Below are positions 54,366-63,763 of a DNA stretch of 64,000 bases, piece by piece. Positions within the stretch are counted from its first letter, which is position 1. Each line of letters opens with the position of its first letter. The notes below the pieces were generated by a model. The model made no database searches and was not told where the DNA came from. It saw nothing but the letters and a program-made list of their open reading frames with translations. The stretch comes from Shewanella maritima (GTDB lineage: Bacteria; Pseudomonadota; Gammaproteobacteria; Enterobacterales; Shewanellaceae): the NCBI RefSeq assembly GCF_004295345.1, contig NZ_CP036200.1:3535501-3599500 (forward strand), read 5' to 3'. Made by a program: the position numbers and the translations under genes.

Positions 54366-55652
54366 TTACTTCATCGCTGCAAATACACGTTCAGCTGCTG
54401 CTAGCGTGTACTCAAGCTCTTCTTCACCGTGCGCCATAGATAAGAAGCCTGCTTCATAAGCAGATGGTGCTAGGTAAACACCCTCATCTAGCATAGCGTG
54501 GTAGAAGTGACGGAAGTGCTCCATGTTGCACTTGGTTACTTGATCAAATGTAGTCATCGGCGCAGTGTCTTCAGTGAAGAAGAAACCGAACATGCCGCCA
54601 ACATAGTTGATGCTTAGTGGAATACCGTGCTTGTCTGCCGCCGCTTTGAAACCTTCAGCAATACGTTTAGTTTTTGCTGCTAGCTCTTCGTATAGGCCAG
54701 GTTCGCTTAGGGCTTCCATTTGCGCAAGACCCGCAGTCATTGCAATTGGGTTACCTGAAAGCGTACCCGCTTGGTATACAGGGCCTGTAGGCGCGATAAA
54801 CTGCATTACATCTTTACGACCACCGAAAGCACCTACTGGCATACCGCCGCCGATAACTTTACCTAAGGTTGTAAGGTCTGGCTTGATACCGTAGTGACCT
54901 TGCGCGCCGCTTTTTGAAACGCGGAAGCCCGTCATTACTTCATCAATGATTAGCAGTGCGCCGAACTCATCACACATCGCGCGTAGACCTTCAAGGAAGC
55001 CCTCAACTGGTGGAATGCAGTTCATGTTGCCCGCAACTGGCTCAAGAATGATACAAGAGATATCTTCTGGGTGTTGCTCGAACAATGCACGTACTGAATC
55101 TAAATCATTGTAAGTTGCTGTTAGGGTGTGTTTAGCAAAGTCTTCAGGGATACCAGGCGAGCTTGGCTGACCTAAAGTTAGCGCGCCAGAACCAGCTTTA
55201 ACAAGCAAGCAGTCAGCGTGGCCGTGGTAACAGCCTTCAAACTTTAGGATTTTGTCACGGCTAGTGAAACCACGTGCTAAACGAATCGCACTCATGGTAG
55301 CTTCAGTACCTGAGCTTACCATGCGAACTTGTTCCATTGATGGCACCATTTCAATGACTTTTTCAGCCATTTGTACTTCAAGCTCTGTTGGTGCACCAAA
55401 AGATAGACCGTTCTCAACTGCATCTAGTACTGCTTGGCGAATTTTAGGGTGGTTATGACCTAAGATCATTGGTCCCCAAGAGCCAACATAGTCAACATAC
55501 TTTTTGCCGTCTGCATCGTAAATGTATGCACCGTCAGCTTTTTCGATGAATAGTGGGTTACCACCAACACCGTTGAATGCACGTACTGGCGAGTTAACGC
55601 CGCCTGGAATGGTTTGTTTAGCTTGTTCGAACAAATCTGCAGAACGAGTCAT
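54366..55652 (-). CDS. hemL: Glutamate-1-semialdehyde 2,1-aminomutase
   Basis: 428 aa, full length. PLP enzyme converting glutamate-1-semialdehyde to 5-aminolevulinate, the C5-pathway precursor for haem and other tetrapyrroles. Motifs: [37 protein letters not shown] and the PLP-lysine segment [18 protein letters not shown]. Its 3' end exists in a second, decayed copy 3.6 kb away at 50686-50723. Confidence 0.97.
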   Translation of the reverse strand: MTRSADLFEQAKQTIPGGVNSPVRAFNGVGGNPLFIEKADGAYIYDADGKKYVDYVGSWGPMILGHNHPKIRQAVLDAVENGLSFGAPTELEVQMAEKVIEMVPSMEQVRMVSSGTEATMSAIRLARGFTSRDKILKFEGCYHGHADCLLVKAGSGALTLGQPSSPGIPEDFAKHTLTATYNDLDSVRALFEQHPEDISCIILEPVAGNMNCIPPVEGFLEGLRAMCDEFGALLIIDEVMTGFRVSKSGAQGHYGIKPDLTTLGKVIGGGMPVGAFGGRKDVMQFIAPTGPVYQAGTLSGNPIAMTAGLAQMEALSEPGLYEELAAKTKRIAEGFKAAADKHGIPLSINYVGGMFGFFFTEDTAPMTTFDQVTKCNMEHFRHFYHAMLDEGVYLAPSAYEAGFLSMAHGEEELEYTLAAAERVFAAMK

Positions 55653-55678
55653 TTGTGTTCCTTACCTTATACAACCGA

Positions 55679-56698
55679 TTATCTATCGGCTTTGCGTGAA
55701 TACCAATTTACTGGACACTCATACTTTTCGAGTTGATTTTCAACTCCAAGAGTTAATGCAAAAAGTGCCATACGAATAAGTAAGCCATTATCTGCCTGTC
55801 TGAAAATTGCCAGACTAGGATGGCTGTTTAAATCATTATCGAGTTCATTCGCTGCCTCGCGCGAGTCGCGTGGGAGCGGGTGCATGATCACAGTGTTCGA
55901 TTTACAGTGTTGCGTGTAAATGGCGTGATTTAAGCGGAACTTACCACGATATTTGTTCGCTTCCTCTTGTGATGGGAAACGCTCTTCTTGAATTCGAGTT
56001 AGATACAGAATGTCGGCTTGGTTTAAGTTGCCTTCTAACTGTTCTGTTATTGTGATTTTATGGCCGGCTTTTTCAATGTCAGCGATCACATAATCAGGCA
56101 TTGCTAATTCACTCGGTGATATCAATGTGAACTGGATATCTTTATACATGCATAACAATCGTGACAAAGAATGCACAGTTCGGCCATATTTGAGGTCACC
56201 TACTAACGCAATGTGCATGCCGCTAATGTCGCGGCCAGCATGTGCTAGCTCTTTTTGAATGGTAAATAGGTCAAGCAAGGCTTGAGTTGGATGCTCGTTT
56301 GAACCGTCACCGCCGTTAATTACTGGCACGCGGCTCCCTTTTGAGAACTCTTCAACCGAGTATGCATCTGGATGACGCATAGCGATGACATCTGAGTAGG
56401 TCGATAACACGCGCGCAGTGTCATACAGCGACTCACCTTTTGACAGTGAAGAAGCTCCCATACCAACGGTTTCGCGCACGGCGCCGCCAAGTAGGTTGAA
56501 TGCACAGCCAAAGCTGACGCGAGTTCGCGTGCTTGGCTCAAAGAATAAGTTACCTAAAATTGCACCGTCTAACACCTTGGTACGTTTTTCACGTAGCGCG
56601 TAAGGAGTCATTTTGTGGGCAACGTTAAAGATGGTGTTAATTGCGTCCAGATCTAACTGGTTTACCGAGAGGATGTGTGAACCTTCAAACTGAGTCAT
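55679..56698 (-). CDS. pyrB: Aspartate carbamoyltransferase catalytic chain
   Basis: 339 aa from ATG 56698 (MTQFEGSHILSV; the frame opens at 56731 without support). Condenses carbamoyl phosphate and aspartate in pyrimidine synthesis. Motifs: FFEPSTRTRVSFGCAF (carbamoyl-phosphate site), NGGDGSNEHPTQALLDL and MHPLPRD. Longer than the ~310-aa E. coli PyrB. No pyrI regulatory-chain gene adjoins it here; the neighbours are hemL and the MITE-like element. Confidence 0.95.
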   Translation of the reverse strand: MTQFEGSHILSVNQLDLDAINTIFNVAHKMTPYALREKRTKVLDGAILGNLFFEPSTRTRVSFGCAFNLLGGAVRETVGMGASSLSKGESLYDTARVLSTYSDVIAMRHPDAYSVEEFSKGSRVPVINGGDGSNEHPTQALLDLFTIQKELAHAGRDISGMHIALVGDLKYGRTVHSLSRLLCMYKDIQFTLISPSELAMPDYVIADIEKAGHKITITEQLEGNLNQADILYLTRIQEERFPSQEEANKYRGKFRLNHAIYTQHCKSNTVIMHPLPRDSREAANELDNDLNSHPSLAIFRQADNGLLIRMALFALTLGVENQLEKYECPVNWYSRKADR

Positions 56699-56888
56699 CA
56701 GCCTATATTCCAAGTTTGGGGGCAGTATCACTGGGCTGTGATAATACCTATTGTTGTGTAGGGTGGCTGAGGCGCAATTGTAGCAAACTCTAATGAGCTA
56801 GGCTACACGCATAAGCTGAACTTAGACATAGCGCCAGATAGTGTGGCAGATGCTGATCCACAGTGATTTTAACAAGGCTTGATAGCAG

Positions 56889-57156
56889 CTAGGGCCTGTT
56901 GATCTTTGCTGATTAGAATTTGTTCGAATTAAAAGCACTTTAATCGCGGCGTGAGCGATGACGTCTAGTCATCTACACAAATTCGCTCGCAACAAAGAGT
57001 AAAGTGCTTTTAAACGAACCTTTCAGGCAGCGCTTGTTGTCATTTCTACTGCGTTAACGACTTATCATGTGGAACACCACACATCAAAGTCGTTGCCTTG
57101 TATAAAATTCCAACAAGCAGCTGCAAAAATAATCTTGAAAGGTCAACCGGCCCTAG
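56889..57156. mobile_element. MITE-like element with terminal inverted repeats, about 268 bp
   Basis: Begins CTAGGGCCTGTTGATCTTT and ends with the near-complement AAAGGTCAACCGGCCCTAG (two differences over 19 bp). The CTAG at both ends could be a TA or CTAG target duplication. Inside are two nested palindromic blocks. One is GTTCG..AAAAGCACTTT (56922-56941) with AAAGTGCTTTT..CGAAC (57001-57019), enclosing GATGAC/GTCATC. The other is GCTTGTTG/CAACAAGC (57032-57039 with 57111-57118), enclosing AACGACTT/AAGTCGTT (57056-57063 with 57087-57094). No ORF, so it would need a transposase supplied elsewhere. Its right end overlaps the stop codon of the Bax-like gene. Confidence 0.8.
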
Positions 57157-58340
57157 TCACCCTGTGGAATTAAATGCAGCGGCGCATCGTCACTTAAATA
57201 GGTTTCATCAACTAACTCAAGGTGGTTATAGCGGATCATCCCTTGAATGCTATCAATGTACGCTTGACCGCGCTCTGAGTATTTGTCGAGCGTGGTGGCA
57301 AGTTCAAGCCCTGTTATTGGCTTGTCTTGCGCACGAAGCTCGGCGCGATATTGGCGCATGGCTTGATAAGCTGGGTTAGTGTTGAGGTTAAATAGGTAGC
57401 CTTTGACTGAATCTAATGGGCTGTCAAAACGAGCGATACCATAGTTACCTAGCTCTTTGCGTTGCTGCTTCGGTACCATGCCATTGCCACTAAAATCCCA
57501 CTGGCCAAAAAAGGCGTTGCCTTCAAGAGTGAAGCGTGAAGTACCCCAGCCACTCTCTTCAGCGCCCTGGGCAAGGACTAACGACGGCGGCACAATATCC
57601 ACATTAACAAGAAGCTGTGTACGCTGTTCGTCAGTCAATGGTTGCTGATTGTCTTTAGTTACTCGATAACGATTGGCAAGAATAATGAGGTTGGAGTCAT
57701 CCGCTCTAGCATCTTGAATGAATTTGCGCGTGAGTAACACTTCTTCATTGGCCCTTAAAATTAACGGTGCCATTAAGCGAAAGAACACTTCTTTTTTTAC
57801 ATTAACCGGCAGGTTATGTGAGCTTTGTTGCCAATGCTTGCTAACGTGATTGAAGGTCAGTCTTGGCACTGCGCGATGCCCTCGTTGCCAAGCTTCATAA
57901 TCATAATTAAGTGACGAGAACAGCGCCATTAGATCATCAAGAGAGTCAATTTCTACATCTTTAGCTGGCTTTGATGGGCGATTGTTAGATACATAGCGAA
58001 AGCTTTTTTGTAGCCCTGTATTATTGCGATTCTCAAGATGTGGTAGCTCGACCTCTTCCACGATTGCGGTCGAATTATTGGCATTTGCTGCATGTTGCTC
58101 TGACTTTTTCTGCTCATCAGCTTCGCTGTTATCTGCCCCGTCATTTGGCGCAGTATTGCTCTGGCTAGCGGTTTTAGCGTTAGCGCCTTCAACATTTGCG
58201 GCATCGAGACTCCCAGCTTGCGGTAAATCGCTATTATCTTTGCAACCAACTAACCCAATGCTGGCCATAATAAATAAAGTGATAAATAAACCGCACAACA
58301 AGCTAGCTTCCCTGTTCATTGTCGAGATCAACCTGGTCAT
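57153..58340 (-). CDS. Bax-like glucosaminidase-domain lipoprotein
   Basis: 395 aa from ATG 58340, which has AAGGAA at good spacing (the frame opens at 58376). Lipoprotein signal with lipobox GLVGC, a ~90-residue polar Asn/Ala/Ser-rich linker, then a Bax/mannosyl-glycoprotein endo-beta-N-acetylglucosaminidase-like domain (about 165-385) with the catalytic-Glu region VLAQGAEESGWGTSRF and GNAFFGQWDF. Predicted peptidoglycan hydrolase at the envelope. The final codons read PQGD then TAG, and this TAG is part of the terminal repeat of the MITE-like element. The original C-terminus may therefore have been altered by the insertion. Confidence 0.88.
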   Translation of the reverse strand: MTRLISTMNREASLLCGLFITLFIMASIGLVGCKDNSDLPQAGSLDAANVEGANAKTASQSNTAPNDGADNSEADEQKKSEQHAANANNSTAIVEEVELPHLENRNNTGLQKSFRYVSNNRPSKPAKDVEIDSLDDLMALFSSLNYDYEAWQRGHRAVPRLTFNHVSKHWQQSSHNLPVNVKKEVFFRLMAPLILRANEEVLLTRKFIQDARADDSNLIILANRYRVTKDNQQPLTDEQRTQLLVNVDIVPPSLVLAQGAEESGWGTSRFTLEGNAFFGQWDFSGNGMVPKQQRKELGNYGIARFDSPLDSVKGYLFNLNTNPAYQAMRQYRAELRAQDKPITGLELATTLDKYSERGQAYIDSIQGMIRYNHLELVDETYLSDDAPLHLIPQGD

Positions 58341-58451
58341 ATTTATTCCTTGCGCTTGCGACAGCTGTACAGCCATTCGACACTGAGAAATCGTAGTAAA
58401 TGATGTTATTCAATTTTGTAAGCATAGCTCGCTTGGCTGCATTTACGAGTA

Positions 58452-60176
58452 CTATAGCTGCCCTGAGCGGATCTCTTGATAAAGCATATTCCAGCTGATC
58501 ACGCCAACGACGTTGTGCGGGTTTCCACGGTAGATGAACACTTCGCCGCTGCGTTTTTTCGACAGTACTTGATAAACATCGTCAAGGGTGCGGTTATCGC
58601 TTAGCCCTTCAATGGTGTGACGTGAAAGCGTGGTAGAGTCTTCAAATGATTGCATTTCCAGTTGCAGCATTTCAATTTCATCATTGTCATTTCTCACCAA
58701 CACAGGGCGACCCTCGGCGCGTTTTAGTACCTCTAATAATAGCTCTGAGTCATCTTTTACAATCACAAAGCGGCTGTCCATTAGAGTGCGAACGCCTTTC
58801 TTTTGCAGCCCTTGGTTCATTGGCGGCACCTTATAGCCAAGCCCCATAATATCAAGCTGTTTTAAGAACACCGATTTTGCCCCTAAGCCCTGATAAGCAA
58901 GCAAGTATGCTGGAATGGTCACGAACATTGCTGGCAAAATAATCGAGGCATCATTGGTCAGCTCAAGCAGCGCAACTAATGCCGCCAATGGCGCGCTTAA
59001 ACATACACCCATCATAACTGTCATGCCGACAATGGTGTAAAGCCCAACAAAAGGCTCGATACCAGGGAACATCAACATACTAACTAGTGCGAGAATAGCG
59101 CCAACCAGCGCACCAATGCCATAAAGCGGGCCAATTAAGCCGCCGGGTACACCTAAGCCGATTGCAGCAATGGTTGCGATGATTTTGCCAGTGAGTAGTA
59201 ACAACAAGAATAAGATGCTTGGGCTTTCGCTCACCGCTTCATGGATGGCTAAATCACCAGAGCCGAGTGCTTGTGGTAGCACTAATCCGATAAGCGTGGT
59301 GATAACACCTGCGGCCAGCAGCCTTTGGTGTAATGGGTAGCTTTGGCTGCTTTCAGTGACTTTGAGCAATGAGTAATTAAAGGTCGCAGCCGCTACGCCA
59401 AGTACGCCGCCACCGAGTAATAAAATAGGGTAGTGATCCAACGGAATGTGAATCACATTAATGAGATCGTACTCGTGAATATTGCCGAACACTAATTGAC
59501 TGGATAATGCGCCACAAATCGCCGACAGCATAATCGGGAAGAAGTAGTGGATTTTATATTCACGGATAATGACTTCAAAAACAAAAATCACCGCCGCTAA
59601 CGGCGCGTTAAAGGTAGCAGCAATACCTGCGGCGATGCCACTTGCGCTCATAATGCGTACGCTATTATCGGGTAGCTGGAATTTCTCAGCCAATACACTG
59701 GCGCTGACAGCACCTAAGTGAATGGCTGGGCCTTCTCTCCCGACAGAGAAGTTGGTGATGAGCGCAGCAAGTGCCTGAAAAAACTGTCCAGGTGCAGATT
59801 GCAGTGGCAGTTTTCCGTAATGCAGCTTCATGCGGTGTAGTACATAGGCGATACCCATACGGCGGTGGCGCTTAGAGCCAATTTTGTACAATAGCCAGAT
59901 AATGCCTGAGCCGACAATGGGCAGATAACTGCGCCAGTCGGTAATGGTTTCGTTAAAGTTGCTGGCTTCTGATATGGTGAAGTCGCTCGCCCAGTTAAGC
60001 AGCAAACGAAATAGGATAATCACCCCTGAGGCAATCAAGGCAAAGATAAGCGCCAGCGCACACAATTGCACACTGATTTTGGCCTGCGACAACTTGTCGC
60101 GAAATTCATTACGCAGATATTTGCGTGTCGCCCGCTTGGCGTGAATAATAGCGGCTTTATTTAGTTTCGATTGCAC
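58452..60176 (-). CDS. clcA: ClC-family chloride channel/transporter with C-terminal CBS region
   Basis: 574 aa from GTG 60176 (no good ribosome-binding site; the start is tentative). About ten to twelve membrane segments in residues ~35-430, with the anion-pathway motifs GREGPAIHLGA (gating Glu) and GLGVPGGLIGPLYGIGA. The C-terminal ~130 residues carry CBS-like sequence (RTLMDSRFVIVKDDSELLLEVLKRAEGRPVLVRNDN; DDVYQVLSKKRSGEVFIYRGNPHNVVGVISW). Mediates chloride movement or H+/Cl- exchange across the inner membrane. Symbol by family resemblance only. Confidence 0.88.
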   Translation of the reverse strand: MQSKLNKAAIIHAKRATRKYLRNEFRDKLSQAKISVQLCALALIFALIASGVIILFRLLLNWASDFTISEASNFNETITDWRSYLPIVGSGIIWLLYKIGSKRHRRMGIAYVLHRMKLHYGKLPLQSAPGQFFQALAALITNFSVGREGPAIHLGAVSASVLAEKFQLPDNSVRIMSASGIAAGIAATFNAPLAAVIFVFEVIIREYKIHYFFPIMLSAICGALSSQLVFGNIHEYDLINVIHIPLDHYPILLLGGGVLGVAAATFNYSLLKVTESSQSYPLHQRLLAAGVITTLIGLVLPQALGSGDLAIHEAVSESPSILFLLLLLTGKIIATIAAIGLGVPGGLIGPLYGIGALVGAILALVSMLMFPGIEPFVGLYTIVGMTVMMGVCLSAPLAALVALLELTNDASIILPAMFVTIPAYLLAYQGLGAKSVFLKQLDIMGLGYKVPPMNQGLQKKGVRTLMDSRFVIVKDDSELLLEVLKRAEGRPVLVRNDNDEIEMLQLEMQSFEDSTTLSRHTIEGLSDNRTLDDVYQVLSKKRSGEVFIYRGNPHNVVGVISWNMLYQEIRSGQL

Positions 60177-60257
60177 AAGTTTGCTTTAAACCAAGTTGGC
60201 GAATTAAATAAACGTACTCAAAACCGAATCAATTTTGAATTAAAGGCTTGTTACTTA

Positions 60258-61032
60258 ATGCTAAATTATCACCGCTGGTTAGATCGACTGCAAGTATTTG
60301 AACGTAAAAGTCGCTCATCTAGCTTTTATTTGCTGAGTTTGATGTGTGTAGCATTTTTACTTGGGGCAGCGTTTACAATATCGCTCTCGACTGGGAAGAG
60401 GTGCAGGAGCATCAAGAAGACCAGCAAAAGCTTGAACTTGAGCGCCAAATAAAAAGCCTTAATCGTGAGTTGGCCAACATCAAATTGACATTGGGGTAGC
60501 GCAGCAAGCGAATACTTCAATGCGGCAGATGTTCAATGAGCAGGTTCAGAAGCAGCAAGCGTTAGAAACAGAGCTTAAGTTTTATCGTAGCTTAATGGTG
60601 CCAGATGACAGCGTAGACGGCATTGGTATTCATGCGCTAGAGCTGTCTCATGGCATGTTGCCTGATCAGTTTAAGTTGCGCTTGATTTTGACTCAGCTGC
60701 AAAAGCGCAAGCAGCAGTCTAAGGCCCAAGCGTTTATTACCCTTGTTGGTATTGAGCAGGGTGAAGCCAAACAAATTGATTTAGGCGAGCTTGTTGATAA
60801 CAAGTTCGAATTTGACTTTAAATATTTTCAGGTAGCTGACAGCGAGTTTAATGTGCCTGAGGACTTTAACTTGCAGCGTATTGAAGTCAGAGTAAAAGTA
60901 AAAGCTAGGCGTGGCGTGAAAGGTGGCGAAACCTTTGCAACTTTCCATGTGCCTGAGCTACTGCAAGGTGAAAAAGAACAGCGGGTAATACTTGAACAAA
61001 ATAGTCAGGTAAAGGATAATCCCGAGCAGTAA
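60258..61032 (+). pseudogene. DUF6776-type membrane-anchored coiled-coil protein, broken by two 1-nt deletions
   Basis: Reading starts at ATG 60258 (AAAGG upstream): MLNYHRWLDRLQVFERKSRSS, a TM helix (FYLLSLMCVAFLLGAAF). Near 60371 the frame must step back one base to continue as YNIALDWEEVQEHQEDQQKLELERQ. After LTLG (G-run at 60493-60496) it must step back again to continue as GVAQQANTSMRQMFNEQ, then runs open to the stop at 61032. Both breaks are single missing bases, each at or next to G residues, and the protein pattern is continuous across them. Either a young pseudogene or two sequencing errors. Intact length would be about 258 aa; the C-terminal 170 residues alone are an open frame from 60520. 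Lies just before erpA. Confidence 0.82.
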
Positions 61033-61051
61033 ACAGAAGTATGAGGTAGTA

Positions 61052-61402
61052 ATGACTGAACAAACTGATGCAGCAATGCCAATTCAATTTACCGATGCTG
61101 CGGCAACTAAGGTGAAGGGCTTGCTGGAAGAAGAGCAAAACCCAGAGCTAAAATTACGTGTGTATGTGACAGGCGGTGGTTGCTCAGGTTTTCAGTATGG
61201 CTTTACTTTTGATGAAAAGGTAAATGAGGGTGATTTCACCATTGAGAAGCAAGGCGTACAGCTAGTTGTCGATCCAATGAGCCTGCAGTACCTAGTGGGT
61301 GGTGAGGTGGATTACACATCTGGCCTTGAAGGTTCACGTTTCTTCGTGAAAAACCCAAATGCGACCACCACTTGTGGTTGTGGTGCTAGCTTCTCGGTTT
61401 AA
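61052..61402 (+). CDS. erpA: Iron-sulfur cluster insertion protein ErpA
   Basis: 116 aa, A-type Fe-S carrier. The three conserved Cys are present in [11 protein letters not shown] and [11 protein letters not shown]. Delivers clusters to essential apoproteins such as isoprenoid enzymes IspG/H. Gap to the DUF6776 gene is 20 bp, so it is probably co-transcribed. Followed by a strong terminator. Confidence 0.97.
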   Translation: MTEQTDAAMPIQFTDAAATKVKGLLEEEQNPELKLRVYVTGGGCSGFQYGFTFDEKVNEGDFTIEKQGVQLVVDPMSLQYLVGGEVDYTSGLEGSRFFVKNPNATTTCGCGASFSV

Positions 61403-61480
61403 TGAGAATTGTCACTAACTGATAGATGCGCATAGTGTATTTGGTATGTGCACATAAAGTATCTAGGGTAGTAAAAACAA

Positions 61481-61505
61481 AAAGCCGTCTTATGACGGCT
61501 TTTTT
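61481..61505. terminator. Bidirectional terminator between erpA and the small membrane-protein gene
   Basis: AAAGCCGTC/GACGGCTTT with a TTAT loop and T6 on the forward side. The reverse side reads TTTTTGTTTTT, so it serves both convergent genes. Confidence 0.9.
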
Positions 61506-61531
61506 AGTTTTTACTAGTCGCTTTAATTAAG

Positions 61532-62077
61532 CTAGCTGAGAATGTTCATATTTACTTTGCGCACAAAGCAGTTAGCGACACTCTTACTGAAACCTACCCA
61601 CAGTTGCCATAAACCAAGCGCGAATAACAAGCCGTAAATAAACCAATCACCAAGTTCAATAAAGTATTGACCAACTTCAAAGCGAGTGGGCTCTCGCGGC
61701 GTCGCATCGCCTGACATCAATAGCGGCAACATGCTGTAAAATGCCATTTGCACCACAGCATAACCCCGCAGCATATACAGCGCCGCTTTTTGGCGGCCAA
61801 ATACTGCAGCAACCAACATTAGCGTGAGTACACAAAACAGCAGTGATTGTTTGTTACTGGTATCGCTGGCGAGCAAGCCGCTGACTGAGGTTAGGATATA
61901 AACTACCATCAAAATCAGTAATCGCTTAGGAAAGCGCGCTAGACTGATTTGTTCATTTGCTGACTGCCCATTTGCCACTTGCGCGTTTTCTGGTAGCTCA
62001 CTTTCTTTTTGAGTAGATCGCTGCTGAGAAGGTTGCTGTTGGGCTGAGGCAGTTACTTCAAGCTTGTTGTCGCTCAT
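61532..62077 (-). CDS. Small multi-pass inner-membrane protein
   Basis: 181 aa. The N-terminal ~50 residues are polar, Gln/Ser/Glu-rich. Four hydrophobic segments follow (RLLILMVVYILTSVSGLLA; SLLFCVLTLMLVAAVFG; YMLRGYAVVQMAFYSMLPLLM; WFIYGLLFALGLWQLWVGF), and a short basic tail. No enzymatic motif and no family that I recognise. Starts at ATG 62077; 43 bp after the stop of the DUF2750 gene upstream, so possibly one transcript. Confidence 0.75.
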   Translation of the reverse strand: MSDNKLEVTASAQQQPSQQRSTQKESELPENAQVANGQSANEQISLARFPKRLLILMVVYILTSVSGLLASDTSNKQSLLFCVLTLMLVAAVFGRQKAALYMLRGYAVVQMAFYSMLPLLMSGDATPREPTRFEVGQYFIELGDWFIYGLLFALGLWQLWVGFSKSVANCFVRKVNMNILS

Positions 62078-62119
62078 ATGGGTTAGTTCTCGTTGCTAAC
62101 TTACATTTGTAACAGTGAA

Positions 62120-62506
62120 TTAGTGCTTGATTTTAGCGCGTGGTGTTAAACGCTGATCGACTTCGTAAGGCGGTACAACCACTCCTAGGTCTTCTTGCAC
62201 TGGGAATACCGCGATGAATAGGTCGTCATCTTCCATGCCGCGAACCCAGCGAGCTTGAAACTCTTCTAGTGGGATCATCAGTGGCTCACAGTTTTTCCAA
62301 TCATCAACTGCCCATAGGTTAGCGGTTTCTTCGCTTGGCCACATTGGGATACAGTCTTCATCTTCTGTGGTTAGCATCACGCAGCCGTCTTGGTCTTGAA
62401 GTGTCCAAATTTGTTTGGTGGTTTTAACCTGTTCAACTAGGTAGTCGTAACGTGCTTCAGGAGTAGCGTTAACTAGCTCTGATACAGACTTTTGTTTTTG
62501 GCTCAT
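62120..62506 (-). CDS. DUF2750 family protein
   Basis: 128 aa from ATG 62506 with AGAGAA upstream (the frame opens at 62560 without support). Soluble, acidic, with the DUF2750 pattern: VNATPEARYDYLVEQVKTTKQIWTLQDQDGCVML, CIPMWPSEETANLWA and PLEEFQARWVRGMEDDDLFIAVFP. Function unknown. Confidence 0.88.
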   Translation of the reverse strand: MSQKQKSVSELVNATPEARYDYLVEQVKTTKQIWTLQDQDGCVMLTTEDEDCIPMWPSEETANLWAVDDWKNCEPLMIPLEEFQARWVRGMEDDDLFIAVFPVQEDLGVVVPPYEVDQRLTPRAKIKH

Positions 62507-62611
62507 GACGATTCTCTTATCTCTGTAGAGGGCTAACGGCTGTATAGCCGTTAGCGACATAATTTAATTGCGCAGATAATAGCATTCATCTGCGCTGAGG
62601 TTAATCTGTGA

Positions 62612-63724
62612 TTAGTTGGCAGGATACAAGCAACCTAACACTGCGCGGCGGCTAGCGCCTGTGACTGCGGGCAAGTTGCCGGTTTGTCTGTGGTTGAAGC
62701 GCGTAGCTAACCAAGCAAAGGCAATTCCCTCAACCCATTTAGGGTCGATATTTAGGCTTTGGGTGGTGGTCACCTTATGGTTCTCAAGAATTTGCGTGAG
62801 CCTTGCCATCAGCGCTTGGTTAAGTGCGCCGCCACCGCAAACAATTACTTCACCTGTTGAGGTCAAGCGGCGGATATCATTAGCAATGGAATAGCAGGTG
62901 AAATCAAGCAAGGTTGCTTGAATATCTTGTGGCTCAATTTGACTAAAGTTAGCCAGTTGTTGGCTTAACCAGTCGTTATTAAATAGCTCTCGCCCAGTGC
63001 TTTTTGGGTAGCTCATTTCAAAATACGAGTGAGACAACAGTTGCGACAACAAGCCTTTGTGTACTTCACCCGAGCGCGCCCAGTCGCCATTTTCATCATA
63101 GCCAAGCTGCTTTTCTTGTTGGATAAAGGCATCCATTAAGGTGTTGCCTGGGCCGGTATCAAAACCAATTACGGTTTCGCCATCGCCGCTTAGGAAGGTG
63201 ATATTAGCAATGCCGCCAATGTTGAGTATGACTCGGTCTAACTCTGGTTGACTAAATACTTGCTGGTGGAACGCTGGCACCAACGGCGCGCCTTGACCGC
63301 CAAGGGCAATGTCTTTGCGGCGAAAATCTGCAATTACATCGATGCCTGTTTCAATCGCAATGGTATTGGCATCACCAATTTGCAAGGTAAAGCCAGGGTC
63401 AAGGTTTGGCATGTGACGCACGGTTTGGCCGTGGGAGCCAATGGCAATAATCTCGGTCGAGTTAAGCCCAGTTTGTTCTAGTAATGCATTGACGGCTTTA
63501 GCAAACAGTTGGCCAACGTGTCTGTCGGTTTGGCCTACGCGGTTAATCTCGTTGTTTGCAGGCGCGCAAAGTTGCTGCAAGTTGGCGAGAATATGCGGCG
63601 GAATAGGTTCGCTATGGGCGGCAACAAAGGCTGGCACGCCTGCGGCAAAGTCTACTAATACGGCGTCTACGCCATCCATACTTGTGCCTGACATCAGGCC
63701 AATATAATACTGAGGTTTAGTCAT
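62612..63724 (-). CDS. anmK: Anhydro-N-acetylmuramic acid kinase
   Basis: 370 aa. Converts 1,6-anhydroMurNAc released by peptidoglycan turnover into MurNAc-6-phosphate. Motifs: [54 protein letters not shown] (catalytic Asp region), [11 protein letters not shown] and ECGGGA-like [12 protein letters not shown]. Sits next to an M23 peptidase gene, so the neighbourhood is concerned with peptidoglycan turnover. Confidence 0.96.
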   Translation of the reverse strand: MTKPQYYIGLMSGTSMDGVDAVLVDFAAGVPAFVAAHSEPIPPHILANLQQLCAPANNEINRVGQTDRHVGQLFAKAVNALLEQTGLNSTEIIAIGSHGQTVRHMPNLDPGFTLQIGDANTIAIETGIDVIADFRRKDIALGGQGAPLVPAFHQQVFSQPELDRVILNIGGIANITFLSGDGETVIGFDTGPGNTLMDAFIQQEKQLGYDENGDWARSGEVHKGLLSQLLSHSYFEMSYPKSTGRELFNNDWLSQQLANFSQIEPQDIQATLLDFTCYSIANDIRRLTSTGEVIVCGGGALNQALMARLTQILENHKVTTTQSLNIDPKWVEGIAFAWLATRFNHRQTGNLPAVTGASRRAVLGCLYPAN

Positions 63725-63763
63725 GATTGTTAAACTATGAACTCGGCAAGCCGCTAGCTGTTG

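Noticed and set aside
60171..60452. Stand-alone 93-aa protein starting at 60171
   Set aside because: Its N-terminal 29 residues are non-conserved-looking, and its end is out-of-frame translation after the first deletion; it is the front part of the broken DUF6776 gene.
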